From positions 62,001-126,000 of the forward strand of contig JAJEBW010000024.1 in assembly GCA_022822325.1 (NCBI GenBank): DNA of 64,000 nt, in the 5' to 3' direction. Position numbers and translations under genes: made by a program. Under the pieces are notes generated by a model that had not been told where the DNA came from, searched no databases, and saw nothing but the letters and a program-made list of their open reading frames with translations. Below, in pieces: positions 8,364 through 17,340 of the stretch. Source of the stretch: Gemmatimonadota bacterium. GTDB lineage: Bacteria > Gemmatimonadota > Gemmatimonadetes > Longimicrobiales > Gaopeijiaceae. Each line of letters opens with the position of its first letter. Position 1 is the first letter of the stretch.

Positions 8364-10855
8364 CAGCTTCCCCCCGTCGAGAGAGTCTCGAGACGCGCCA
8401 TCGCCTCGGCGAAATGGGCCTCCAGGCGCGGGATCGGAGCCCCCTCGTAGCTGGAGCGCAATCGTTCCCGCGCAGCCGCGAGGAGTTGCTGCAGCTCCGC
8501 GGCCGCCTCGCTCCGGGTCGCCGGATCGGTGCTTCCCCGCGCGCCGATCCAGATCGGGCCGGTGTGCGCGTAGGGTGCGATGTCCATGGCCGGCCAGCGC
8601 GTCTCGCCGCCCCGGGCCCGCGCCGCAATCCATCCTCCCGAGGGAAGATCGAGTTCGCCCGCGATTGTCTTCCGCCCGGGCATCTCCATGCCCGGATGGG
8701 TCGCTGCCACGCGTCCATTCACGAGGATCTCCACGGTATCGACCTCGGTGGCGGTGGCAAGGTCCAGCGTCCAGCTTGCGGAGCCTCCGGTCACGGTTTC
8801 GCCCGGTCGCGCCCCATTCGCCCGCAGGTCGAGGAAGGGTCCGTTGGTCACAAAGGAACGGCCGGTGCGCAACCCGTCCATGTACCGCGGCCAGTTCACC
8901 AGCTCGCCGGTATGCACATATACCCGCGTTGCGCCGACCGCCATGGTGCGGTAAAAGTTGAGCATCACATCGGTCCCCGCCGAGGGCGCAACCGCAACGC
9001 CGATGTTGAGAAAGCGGTGCCAGAGCGCCGAAGTCCCCTGCGAGTTGCTCCACAGGCAGATGATCTCCAGCGCGTCCACATCGCCCATGACCGCGTCGGC
9101 CACAAGCTCAACGGGAACCCCTCCTCCTCCAAAGAGGAATGGATCGGGCCTGGATACCGGATGCACATAGTAGCCGAGTCCCCCCTGTGCATGCGCAAAG
9201 TCCAGAACCGATGCGTTAGTGCGGTCGTCGGCGCCGTACACCTCGTATCCCGGTCCCCATACCCAGGGCCAGTGCAGCGTGGGAATCCCGATCAATCCCA
9301 TATGGCCAAGAAAGTGCGACCGGATCTCCTGGCCAAAGCGAATGAAGGGCGGCGACTGAGCCCTCTCCCACCCCCACAGATCCTGGTCCTCGTAGCGGTT
9401 GTGCAGATTGGCGAGCAACGGCGTGGCCATGTCGAGCGACTCGCCCTGCATGCGGATCACCATGTCCTCCGCGTCGAGGTCGGTTTGGCCGCCATAGTTG
9501 AGGTGGAAGTGATGGTCTCCCGAGGTCCAGCCCGCGGCGCGCGCGTCCCAGACGGGCTCCAGGGCGAGGGTGGTTTCGACCATTGCGCCGCCCGGCACCT
9601 CGACTGTGCGCCTGACCTCTGGAGTGGCGAGTCCCTGCACCGCCGAGACGGTGACCGTGCCGGCGGGCGCGACGATCTCGACGACGCCGGGGCTGTAGAA
9701 GAAGACTCTGCCGTTGGCGCCGTCGAAGTGGGGCGCGCCCCGGTCCGGGACCAGCGGATGTCCATTTGCGTCGATCGCGTTGATCCGCGCGGGGGCGGGC
9801 CGCAGGTCGTCGGGATCGGCCGGTTCGCCCAGGTCTCGCCCATTCGCCGCGAGGGTCGTGCGGATGCGCAGGCGACCCGTCTCGCTCGCCCAATCCCAGG
9901 CGCGCACCTCGATTTCCTCGGGCGTTCCGCCCGCCTGCCGCACCCGCATCAGCCGCATCGTCTCGCGCTCGTCGGCTTCGCTGTAGTAGATCCACCGGCC
10001 GTCGTGGCTCCACGCCGGGGTCAGGGGGAGCCCTCCGGTTGTGAGCACCACCGGCGCCTCCGGCTGGTCGACATTCAGGATCTGGAGCTTCCAGCCATTC
10101 CCCGCCGGCCAGTTCAGCGCGATCAGATCCTCGTTCGGGGACAGGGCCGGCCGGGCCATCGACGCGATGTTGCCCGACGCCAGGATCCGTCCCTCGCCGC
10201 CGTCCGGGGGGCGCAGCTCGACGCGGTCGCCGCCCCTCTTGGCCAGAATGAGCATGCGCCCGTCCCGAAAGGGTTGCGGCTTCATCTCAAGCCCCGGATC
10301 CCGGGTGACCGGCCGCGAATCCCCCGACGCCAGCTCCAACGCATGAACATCCAGGGTGCCGGCCTGCCCCGAGGTGTAGTGAAGAGTGTTCCCATCGGGG
10401 GAAAAGACGGGATCGAGATCGAGCGCGGGGGTGTCGATGACCCGAATCTCCCGCCCCGAAGCCGCGTCCACCACGACGATGCGCGTGTCGTGATCGTTGT
10501 CCCGCACGATGGCCAGCCGGTCTCCGGAAGGGTGCCACGCCGGCCGCGAATCGACCTCCCCGCCGCGGGTAAGCTGTTGGGCGGTCCCCGTTTCGAGATC
10601 GAGGATCCAGATCCAGCCGCGCGCCGCGAAGGCGAGGCGGCGGCCGTCGGGGGCGGGGGCGGGATCGATGGGCCCGGCGGCGAGGATCGGAAGTTCGTAT
10701 CCCTCCAGGTAGACATGATGACCGTAGCCCACGACGCGCGGGTAGCGGTTGGTCCACTGGGCGGAGGCGGGGTCGGGAGGGAGAACGACACCGGTCGCGG
10801 CGGCCAGGCTGGCCGATATGAGCATTGAGCTGGCGCAAGGGCGCATGCGATTCAT
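8363..10855 (-). CDS. CehA/McbA-family metallohydrolase with N-terminal PD40 propeller
   Basis: An 830-residue exported protein. A signal peptide (ending ASAQ, about residue 32) is followed by a TolB/PD40-type propeller (AWHPSGDRL, FSPDGNTL, LSPNEDLIAL, WSHDGRWIYY). The C-terminal part is a PHP-like metallohydrolase with GDHHFHLN near residue 445, NLHNRYEDQD and PSAGTDVML. CehA and McbA act on carbaryl, but most relatives have unknown ester, amide or phosphoester substrates. The start chosen at 10855 begins the clear signal peptide; a longer in-frame extension has no leader character. It is the first gene of a four-gene operon and divergent from the cupin gene. Confidence 0.85.
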   Translation of the reverse strand: MNRMRPCASSMLISASLAAATGVVLPPDPASAQWTNRYPRVVGYGHHVYLEGYELPILAAGPIDPAPAPDGRRLAFAARGWIWILDLETGTAQQLTRGGEVDSRPAWHPSGDRLAIVRDNDHDTRIVVVDAASGREIRVIDTPALDLDPVFSPDGNTLHYTSGQAGTLDVHALELASGDSRPVTRDPGLEMKPQPFRDGRMLILAKRGGDRVELRPPDGGEGRILASGNIASMARPALSPNEDLIALNWPAGNGWKLQILNVDQPEAPVVLTTGGLPLTPAWSHDGRWIYYSEADERETMRLMRVRQAGGTPEEIEVRAWDWASETGRLRIRTTLAANGRDLGEPADPDDLRPAPARINAIDANGHPLVPDRGAPHFDGANGRVFFYSPGVVEIVAPAGTVTVSAVQGLATPEVRRTVEVPGGAMVETTLALEPVWDARAAGWTSGDHHFHLNYGGQTDLDAEDMVIRMQGESLDMATPLLANLHNRYEDQDLWGWERAQSPPFIRFGQEIRSHFLGHMGLIGIPTLHWPWVWGPGYEVYGADDRTNASVLDFAHAQGGLGYYVHPVSRPDPFLFGGGGVPVELVADAVMGDVDALEIICLWSNSQGTSALWHRFLNIGVAVAPSAGTDVMLNFYRTMAVGATRVYVHTGELVNWPRYMDGLRTGRSFVTNGPFLDLRANGARPGETVTGGSASWTLDLATATEVDTVEILVNGRVAATHPGMEMPGRKTIAGELDLPSGGWIAARARGGETRWPAMDIAPYAHTGPIWIGARGSTDPATRSEAAAELQQLLAAARERLRSSYEGAPIPRLEAHFAEAMARLETLSTGGS

Positions 10856-11145
10856 GGCTGTCGCTCTCCGGATTGGGCGAACTGGCGGCGGGCTTCCACG
10901 AAGCGTCGAGGGATGACGGAAGGAAGAATCGCGAGCGCGGCGAAGCGCGGCAAGCGTTCCTCCCGTCGTGGACCCGGCGCCGGTCCTTCCATCCATTGCC
11001 CGCCGGGACGGCCCGCGCTACCCTCTTTCGTGAAGTTCCCCGACAGAGTCCCCCGACTTCCCCCGCAAACCGGCGGCGATCCGCGACCCACCCAATCCCC
11101 GCACCCGCAAACCCATCCCCCCTTCGTCCCCACGGAAAATCGCCC
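10856..11145. other. Divergent intergenic region
   Basis: Separates the metallohydrolase operon (leftward) from the cupin/TlpA pair (rightward) and should hold both promoters. No gene is supported. A candidate rightward promoter is listed separately. Confidence 0.5.
10996..11024 (+). promoter_or_regulatory. Candidate sigma-70-like promoter for cupin/TlpA genes
   Basis: TTGCCC at 10996-11001 and TACCCT at 11019-11024 are separated by exactly 17 bases, about 120 bases before the cupin start. The same layout (TTGCGT, 17 bases, TACCTT) precedes the SusC gene in this window. The match is weak and GC-rich chance matches are expected. Confidence 0.3.
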
Positions 11146-11655
11146 ATGCGAACCCAATCGCCGATCGCCGATCCGCACCGCCCCCTGACTCGCACGGCCG
11201 CGCGCACCCTTGCAGTCCTTCTCACGGCCTTCGCTGCCGCGCTGACCGCGGTTCCTCCGCTGCAAGCCCAGGACGCGGACGGCAGCGTCTTCCACCGCGG
11301 CGACTCCCTGCCCTGGGGCGAACCGGCCAATGGCATGCGCGTTCTGTCGCTCTACGGCGATCCCTACCAGGAGGGCGAGTCCTTCGCCTTTCGCCTCGAG
11401 GTTCAGTCGGGCTTCGAGATGGGCCCCCACACCCACCCCATCACCGAACACCTGACCGTTCTCTCGGGTCGGTTTTTCGTCGGAATTGGCGAAACCATGG
11501 ACAGGGAGGCGGCAACCGGATATGGTCCGGGAAGCTACCTCGCGATCGAAGCCGGAGTTCCCGCCTTCATGTGGGCCGAGGAGGAGACGGTTGTGCAGGT
11601 GCATGGGGTGGGGCCGCTGGTGACCGTATACATTGAGCTCCCGCCATGCCGATGA
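11146..11655 (+). CDS. Exported cupin-domain protein
   Basis: A 169-residue protein with a signal peptide (residues 1-42, ending LQAQ) and a single cupin barrel. The first cupin motif holds metal ligands in GPHTHPITEH and a following LSGRFFVGIGE strand; the second is weaker (IEAGVPAFMWAEE, VQVHGVGP). Small exported cupins bind a metal and may be isomerases, dioxygenases or sensors; no substrate is evident. The stop overlaps the next gene by 10 bases. Confidence 0.85.
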   Translation: MRTQSPIADPHRPLTRTAARTLAVLLTAFAAALTAVPPLQAQDADGSVFHRGDSLPWGEPANGMRVLSLYGDPYQEGESFAFRLEVQSGFEMGPHTHPITEHLTVLSGRFFVGIGETMDREAATGYGPGSYLAIEAGVPAFMWAEEETVVQVHGVGPLVTVYIELPPCR

Positions 11656-12167
11656 CCCTTCCCATGCGTCGCGCCGTCGCGCTTCTGGCACTTGTTGCCG
11701 GGGGCTGCATTCCGTCGGAAGAGGGCGCCCTGCAACGCGGCGATCCCGCGCCGGCCTTCACCGCCGCCTCGCTGGAGGACCGGTCGCCCGTCGCCCTCGC
11801 CGACTACCACGGCAACGTCCTGCTTGTCAACCTCTGGGCCACCTGGTGCCACCCCTGCCGCGCCGAGACGCCCTACCTCCAATCGCTGTACGAGCGCTAC
11901 CGGGACCGTGGTCTGCGCATCCTGGGAGTCTCGGTGGACATGGCGGCGGATTCCGGCCTGGTCGCGGAGTTCGTGCACGAGATGGGGGTCGAATACGACA
12001 TCGCCCTTGACCCCGACGCCTGGTCCGAGGACGTCTTCCGTGCGCGCGGCCTCCCGACATCGGTGGTCATCGACCGCGCCGGCCGCGTGGCCTTCAGTTG
12101 GATCGGGCCGATTCCGGAAGACGATCCGACCTTCGTGGAGGGGCTGGAGGGGGTGCTGGGGCGGTAG
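11646..12167 (+). CDS. TlpA/ResA-like thioredoxin-fold lipoprotein
   Basis: A 173-residue protein with lipobox LVAGGC (Cys about 21) and a thioredoxin fold. The active site is WATWCHPC within LLVNLWATWCHPCRAE. VSVDMAADS and LPTSVVIDRAGRV match the AhpC/TSA-TlpA family, including the cis-proline. It probably reduces disulfides of exported proteins or apocytochromes c, which suits a region rich in c-type cytochromes. It overlaps the cupin gene by 10 bases and is presumably translated with it. Confidence 0.93.
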   Translation: MPMTLPMRRAVALLALVAGGCIPSEEGALQRGDPAPAFTAASLEDRSPVALADYHGNVLLVNLWATWCHPCRAETPYLQSLYERYRDRGLRILGVSVDMAADSGLVAEFVHEMGVEYDIALDPDAWSEDVFRARGLPTSVVIDRAGRVAFSWIGPIPEDDPTFVEGLEGVLGR

Positions 12168-12209
12168 GGGGGGCAGGAAGAGACCTCCAGAATGACGCCA
12201 CGGGGGGTC

Positions 12210-15005
12210 TCAGGTGCGACGGACTGTTCCAGCGGCGTCCTTGACGGTCTCAGAGATCATTTTGGGACCACTGCCCCAGCAGGAGCGCCGGGGGCCATCC
12301 CACGCTTGCCGGATCGCGCGGCCGAGATGGGTTCGCATGAAAGGCTGGATCACGAGCGCGTCGCACCTCTTCATCTCGTTCCTGATTTCCGACAACTTTC
12401 GCTTCCAGTTCTGCTTCCAGTCAGTTCGAACGAAGCTCACCCTGATGGACTGGACATGGTCCCTCAGTTCGTCGTGCACCTGCTCCTCGCTTGCCCCCAA
12501 TTCCGCGCCAACGACGAGGACTCTGACCACAGCAGGCGCTTCCGTTGTTGACGCTGTTGCCGCATCGCCCATCCGAGCGGACAGTGCGTCATACCTGTTC
12601 GTCATGTCCGCGTAGATGTCAGGGTCCGTTCCGTAGCCGCGAACTTTTTCAAGCACACCAGCCGCGTCGGTCAACCTCTCCTCGGTGACGAGACGGTGAA
12701 AGAGGTCCCGTAGTACACCGACTGCCTTCGTGAGGTCGCCACGAGCTTCGTGGAATCGGGCACGGGCGACAATTACGTCCTCATATTCCCAAGACGCGTC
12801 GTAGACTCTTTCGTTCTCAAGCAGATTGAGAAAAGTCGATGTCGCCACGTTGGCCCGTGCCAACCCCTCAAGCCTGTCCAGCACTTCTCCCGCTGCCTCG
12901 GAGTTGCCCCGCCCGAGGAAGCCGTGAAACGCGGCCCGAAAGTCCTTTGCCCGAGCATTGGGAAGTCTACCCGTGTCTTTGGCGCGCTCCCACAGCTTGT
13001 CGGCCAGCCAGCGGCGAAGATGCAGCCCGGAATCGTTCCAGACGAGCTCATCAAGCGCCGCATCTCCTGTTTCGGCAATTGCCTGCGTGATCTTCTTGAG
13101 ATCCGCCTCGACTCCCTTCAGCCCAAATGCTTCTGTTGTCGGGTTGATCAGGTAGTGCGGTATGCGGGCTCCGCTGGCCAGGGCTTCGGTGATGACATCG
13201 GCCGCATGAGCAAGCTTGTCTGCCGAGAATTCCTGGGCTTTGGCGATGCCAAAGTACAGGTTGGCATGGCTGACGAGGTCTTTGCGGTAGGAATCACTGT
13301 CTTCCGAAAAGTGATTACGGGCTTGCTGAAGGTGCATTTCGGCGGCCTCGAATACTTGGTCTTCAACGGCCCGGCCAAGCGCCAGCACGCCAAGGCAGTA
13401 GTGACTGTGGGCCGAGTATCGACCCTGGAGGTCCCTGGATCTAACGAAATGGCCCTTGCCTCGTTCGAGCCTCTCCAGCATCCCGTCGAGCTCGTCTTTG
13501 CTCGGCGGAAGGATGACCTCTTCCAACCCATCGAATCCCCCAGCCATCAACCCGAGGTCTGCGTGAATCATCGCGAGATACTTGGGATCGGATTCCAGTT
13601 CGAGGAGTTCCTCCAGCCTCCGCCGTGCTCGATCATGGAAATGCAACTGCCTGAGGCAGTGAGCCCTTCGGCGGTGGGCATCAAGCAGCCGGCGGTCCGT
13701 CGGAGAGACACCGCTCCTCTCAAGCGCGTCCCGGGCATTCATCAGCGTTTCCAGAATCGGCAGTGCCTTCCGGGCGCTGCCCTTGTCGAGAAGCTCTGTG
13801 GCAACCTCAAGCAACTGTCCAAAGAGAAGGAGGCGGGGCTGACCCAAGAGCGTCCGAACGTTCACGAAATCTGCGATCTCCGCAGCCCGGCCCCCACGAT
13901 GCAGCGCCTCTGAAATATGCCTGACCGCAGCCACGGAAGCTGCGTCAGAACCGTTGCCCAGCTCCTGGACTACGGGATGGTTTTCGTACTCTCTGACAAT
14001 GCGGTCCCAGCGTTGGCCACGGGCCCATCCCTGTATCGCGCCGGTCCAATACCAACGAAGCCGGGCCGCGTTTTCGGCGGGCAGCTCCTCTGCGATCGGA
14101 TTGTCGAATAGAACATCGCGAAAACCGGCATGAAAATACGACTTGTGTCGTCGTCCGTTGAGCGCGATCACTTCGCCCACCAGGTCATCCAGATCCATGG
14201 GACTCAGGGCCCCCTCGACGTTCTCGGCCGAATCGACCGCCGCGTAGATCAAGACGCGATCCAGCGTTGTGAAGGAGGGCTGGCGCGACGGGTCTTCCCT
14301 TTCTGTCTGCCTCTCTTCCGCGGTCGGTGTCGTATCTTCGGGTTCGGATGGCAGTGGCAGCGAGGCGAGGTCTTTGTTGTCCGCGGGCTCCGCCAGCAAC
14401 TCCATGAGGAGCGTACGGGCCCGTTCTCCCACCGGTGCACGATACAGACACAGGGTCAGGACGTATGTTGCCACACGCTCTGCATGGTACTTTCTCAAGA
14501 GTCTGGCGACACCCGTCCTCACGGCATCGTCGCTTCCGTCAATCGCTGTGTAGGACTCGGTTATCCCCTCGCGGTGAGAGACTCCAAGGGCATCCAGAAA
14601 ATCAACCACCATCGTGCGCTGCCCGGGGATGTGGTGGCATTCCAGCAAGCGTGCTGCTACCCGGTGGTCTGGCAGTGGTACCCTGCAAAGCGCCTCGCAA
14701 ACCTGGTCGGTCGACCAACTGCTGACGGTCTTCGGTCGATAGTGCCGCGCATTGGCAATAATGCCGTTCAGTCCACGGCGAGCCGTCTCTTCCGAGTCCA
14801 GAAGGGCTCTTGTGGCCTCCCGCTTTTCGTCGTCGGAAAGGGCGTCCCACAGCCTGACTGATCCCAACCGCTTCGGATCCGCGACGAGCTGCCTCAGCGG
14901 GACAGAAAGTCCCGTGCGTTGGCCGATGGGAGAGTCCGACCTGCCCATACTCTGTTTGCGAACCATCCCCTGCATTCCTTTTTGCGACTGTCGCACTCCT
15001 GCCAC
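12210..15005 (-). CDS. Large TPR-like helical repeat protein with C-terminal DUF2325-like Rossmann domain
   Basis: A 931-residue protein not assigned to a characterised family. Residues about 20-230 are helical and unfamiliar (PLRQLVADPKRL, LWDALSDDEKREA). A charged Glu/Pro/Thr linker lies near 235-265. Residues about 270-820 read as a TPR-like solenoid (ARRRLEELLEL, AEMHLQQARNHF, VIVARARFHEA). The last 110 residues start with VRVLVVGAELG and continue RCDALVIQPF and LGRAIRQAW, resembling DUF2325-type nucleotide-fold modules. Local base composition is clearly lower in GC than the neighbours and codon use is relaxed, suggesting transfer. Alternative ATGs lie at 14975, 14966 and 14948. A broken vapC lies just upstream. 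A defence or stress-sensing role is only a guess. Confidence 0.7.
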   Translation of the reverse strand: MAGVRQSQKGMQGMVRKQSMGRSDSPIGQRTGLSVPLRQLVADPKRLGSVRLWDALSDDEKREATRALLDSEETARRGLNGIIANARHYRPKTVSSWSTDQVCEALCRVPLPDHRVAARLLECHHIPGQRTMVVDFLDALGVSHREGITESYTAIDGSDDAVRTGVARLLRKYHAERVATYVLTLCLYRAPVGERARTLLMELLAEPADNKDLASLPLPSEPEDTTPTAEERQTEREDPSRQPSFTTLDRVLIYAAVDSAENVEGALSPMDLDDLVGEVIALNGRRHKSYFHAGFRDVLFDNPIAEELPAENAARLRWYWTGAIQGWARGQRWDRIVREYENHPVVQELGNGSDAASVAAVRHISEALHRGGRAAEIADFVNVRTLLGQPRLLLFGQLLEVATELLDKGSARKALPILETLMNARDALERSGVSPTDRRLLDAHRRRAHCLRQLHFHDRARRRLEELLELESDPKYLAMIHADLGLMAGGFDGLEEVILPPSKDELDGMLERLERGKGHFVRSRDLQGRYSAHSHYCLGVLALGRAVEDQVFEAAEMHLQQARNHFSEDSDSYRKDLVSHANLYFGIAKAQEFSADKLAHAADVITEALASGARIPHYLINPTTEAFGLKGVEADLKKITQAIAETGDAALDELVWNDSGLHLRRWLADKLWERAKDTGRLPNARAKDFRAAFHGFLGRGNSEAAGEVLDRLEGLARANVATSTFLNLLENERVYDASWEYEDVIVARARFHEARGDLTKAVGVLRDLFHRLVTEERLTDAAGVLEKVRGYGTDPDIYADMTNRYDALSARMGDAATASTTEAPAVVRVLVVGAELGASEEQVHDELRDHVQSIRVSFVRTDWKQNWKRKLSEIRNEMKRCDALVIQPFMRTHLGRAIRQAWDGPRRSCWGSGPKMISETVKDAAGTVRRT

Positions 15006-15198
15006 CGCAAATTCAAACCTAAGCCCACTGCACGCTGTAGCTTGCGATCAAGAGTAACCAGCGACAAGCCGAGTGTTTCCGCGATGGCGACGTACCAAGC
15101 ATCGCAGGGGCTCACAGTATCCATTCGGCCCACAACCCGTTGGCATCCGAACTAATCGGCCCACCAACCACCCCCGAGCCATCAACGACCACCGTCAC
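14894..15198 (-). pseudogene. Broken vapC-like PIN-domain toxin gene
   Basis: Two pieces of a PIN domain lie in different frames. The N-terminal piece starts at a GTG (15198): VTVVVDGSGVVGG...GLWAEWIL, then a stop near 15112. The C-terminal piece continues about 20 bases away in another frame with SPCDAWYVAIAETLG and LVTLDRKLQRA, the conserved YxxIAE and LxTxD segments. The middle of the domain (about 65-75 residues with the second and third acidic residues) is absent, so an internal deletion plus frame change is inferred. The remnant overlaps the start of the repeat protein. No VapB antitoxin is visible. Confidence 0.65.
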
Positions 15199-15659
15199 TG
15201 GGATCCGCGTCGGGTGCGGCGAGAATCGTGCTGACTGGGACGCGGGCTCCAGTAACCCTCCCTGCGTTCCCGCATCGATTCCATTCCCGTCCAACCGATG
15301 GCCGACTGGCAATCCGTCCAGGCTTGCGCCGCAGATGCTCCTGCACCGCTCCCCGCCGCCTTACCGTGATCGCATCCCGCCGGAAGCTCCCGCGTTCGGT
15401 CGGCCCTCCGGTCCCCTCCCTCGTCTTCCTCACCCAACCCCTTCCCTACCTCCCGCGCCCGCCGCCGCAACCACGCCCCCGTCCCGAGCACCAGCCCGAA
15501 GGGCAGCAGCGTCAGCAGTCCCGCGGTCGCGAGAAAGGCGACCCTGGCTTCGTCGTCGCGATCGAAACAGACGGGGCAGGCGTGGGCGGGCTCGGCGAAG
15601 AGCGCTGTGCCAACGATGGCGACCAGAGCCAGCGCCAGGATTCCGCTGCGTCGGCTCAT
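15195..15659 (-). CDS. Small exported/membrane protein at the end of the oxidase operon
   Basis: GGAGG six bases before the ATG at 15659 fixes the start. The protein has a signal peptide (ILALALVAIVGTALFAEPAHA), a CPVCFDRDDEAR segment right after it, one transmembrane helix (LTLLPFGLVLGTGAW) and a basic RRRAREV stretch. Such small CPVC-containing proteins are plausible accessory factors of the oxidase. From about residue 85 on the sequence becomes low-complexity and tail-like (to residue 154), so the natural C-terminus may have been replaced where the neighbouring lower-GC insert joins. The assignment to the cox operon is by position only. Confidence 0.65.
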   Translation of the reverse strand: MSRRSGILALALVAIVGTALFAEPAHACPVCFDRDDEARVAFLATAGLLTLLPFGLVLGTGAWLRRRAREVGKGLGEEDEGGDRRADRTRELPAGCDHGKAAGSGAGASAAQAWTDCQSAIGWTGMESMRERREGYWSPRPSQHDSRRTRRGSQ

Positions 15660-15821
15660 GCGTCCCTCCGGACGGCGCCGGACGCTCGACGGCCCTCTTT
15701 TCGTGACCTGATTCATGAATTGATCCATTTGGCTCGGCTTTCTTCGGTCCGATTCACGCTGCGGACGAAATGACCTCGCGACATGGGTTGGAGGGCGGCC
15801 GGACCGGGCAATCTCACGGCC

Positions 15822-16493
15822 CTACAGGTAGACCTGAATGTAGAGGAAGGGCCAGACGAGCACCACAAAGTACCAGAAGAGCGCCACCGTGGAAATGGCC
15901 TCGCCCGTCAGCCGTTCGCGGAGCAGTTGCGCCACCGCCCACACGAGCACCCCGATCGCGACGACCGCGTGCAGGGCGTGCGCGCCGATGATCGTGTAGA
16001 AGAGCGCGCCGTAGGTGGAGGATGTGAGGGTGAGGCCTTCGCGGATGAGCGCGACCCACTCGACTCCCTGAAGCGCCACGAAAGTGCCGCCGAGGAGGGT
16101 GGCGGCTGCAAGGAGGAGGGCGACGCCGGGTGAGGCGGGGAGGGGGGAGGGGGGAGGGGGTTGGGAAGCCGGGGAGCCGCGAGAAAGCTTCGCTTTCGCC
16201 GCGGCGAGCGCCCGCAGATGCATGCGCTGGGCGATCAGAAGAAGGACGCCGCTTGCGATGAGGGCGGCCGTGTTGACCGCGGTCTCCTCGAAGGGGAGGC
16301 GGGGCTGGTTGGGCGGGGGCCAAACCGAACCGATCGCGCGCGACCGAATGATCACGAAGGCCGAAATGAAGCCCGCGAAGAGCATGACCTCGACGAAGAC
16401 GAAGAGGAGCATGCCCAGCACGCCATTCGACACCAGCTTCCGCCGCCGCTCGGGGCGAGGCCGAAAGGGGAGGATCGTCGTGTGAGCGGTCAC
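15822..16493 (-). CDS. Heme-copper oxidase subunit III-like protein (second copy)
   Basis: A 223-residue protein with five or six membrane helices. It has SNGVLGMLLFVFVEVMLFAGF, ALQGVEWVALIREG and YTIIGAHALHAVVAIG, the latter matching the conserved GxHxxHxxxG region of subunit III. A Pro/Ser-rich loop near residues 108-122 separates the helices. It ends with YFVVLVWPFLYIQVYL. A second, more typical subunit III is encoded two genes upstream, so this copy may be part of the same oxidase or an assembly paralogue. Confidence 0.85.
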   Translation of the reverse strand: MTAHTTILPFRPRPERRRKLVSNGVLGMLLFVFVEVMLFAGFISAFVIIRSRAIGSVWPPPNQPRLPFEETAVNTAALIASGVLLLIAQRMHLRALAAAKAKLSRGSPASQPPPPSPLPASPGVALLLAAATLLGGTFVALQGVEWVALIREGLTLTSSTYGALFYTIIGAHALHAVVAIGVLVWAVAQLLRERLTGEAISTVALFWYFVVLVWPFLYIQVYL

Positions 16494-16606
16494 GCGTCGT
16501 TCTCGGGTTCGGAGTGAGTCGGGTCGGTCGGCGGGTTGACTGGATGCGTCGGGGGGAAGGTTGGGTCAGGCGAAAAGGCGAGCGGGAAAAACCGGAGGTG
16601 GCGTGG

Positions 16607-17314
16607 TCAGTCGGCGATCAGTCCCTGAAGCCGTCGAGCTCCCGGCAGCCGCAGCAGCAGACCGAGCATCGGCGTGGCCACGCGGCGAACGACCGGCACG
16701 TTGCTCAGCGTCTCGAAGGCCAGAAGAAGGAGGCCGATCGAGAGGACGATCGCGGTCAGGTTGGTGCCGATCGCCACCAGGACCACGACCGACCAGAAGG
16801 CGGTGTGCGCAAGGTTGTAGCCGCCCGGCAGCAGGTTGTCGTTCGGCTTGGAGTCCGGCACGAGCCCGGCGTAGCTCACCCCCGCCGCCGCGATCCCGTA
16901 GTCCTCCTCCTCGGCGTGTTCCTCTTCCTCCGCGTGCTCGCCCTCCTCGTCATGCGATTCCGCCGACGGCAGCCCCCGCTCGGTCGCCTCCTTGGCGGCC
17001 ACATTTTCCCAGTTGCGCCCCTCGTCGAGCTGCACATCCGGCGCGACGCCACCCCAGAAGAGCGCCAGCAGCAGGACCGACGCCGCCAGGAAGAGCTTCG
17101 GCACCACCCGCTCGATCGTGAGGTGCATGAAGTGCTTGATGACGAGCCACGCCTTGATCACCGCGACGCCGAATGCCGTCACGAGGGTCACGAAGAGGAT
17201 TTCGAGCTCCGGCCCGATGATGCTGACCGCAAGGAGGGCCAACAGGATGAAGTAGATCTTCACATAGTGGTTCGAGAAGAGTCCGCCACGGTCTGTCGTC
17301 GAAGAACCGGCCAC
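16607..17314 (-). CDS. Cytochrome c oxidase subunit IV-like protein with acidic C-terminal extension
   Basis: A GTG at 17314 starts a 235-residue protein. The first about 100 residues form a prokaryotic subunit IV-like domain with three helices (YFILLALLAVSIIGP, FVTLVTAFGVAVIKAWLVIKHFMHL, LFLAASVLLLALFW). A soluble stretch then includes a His/Glu-rich run around residues 135-155 (DEEGEHAEEEEHAEEE), followed by two more helices (AFWSVVVLVAIGTNLTAIVL and IGLLLLAFETL). The usual family has only the first part; the extension is unusual and might bind a cation. It lies between the two subunit III genes. Confidence 0.8.
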   Translation of the reverse strand: MAGSSTTDRGGLFSNHYVKIYFILLALLAVSIIGPELEILFVTLVTAFGVAVIKAWLVIKHFMHLTIERVVPKLFLAASVLLLALFWGGVAPDVQLDEGRNWENVAAKEATERGLPSAESHDEEGEHAEEEEHAEEEDYGIAAAGVSYAGLVPDSKPNDNLLPGGYNLAHTAFWSVVVLVAIGTNLTAIVLSIGLLLLAFETLSNVPVVRRVATPMLGLLLRLPGARRLQGLIAD

Positions 17315-17340
17315 TTTGATTCGCCTGTTTCGCTTTTCGC

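Noticed and set aside
16130-16165. GGGGAGG repeats as possible G-quadruplex regulatory element
   Set aside because: They encode the Pro/Ser-rich loop of the second subunit III; coding explains them.
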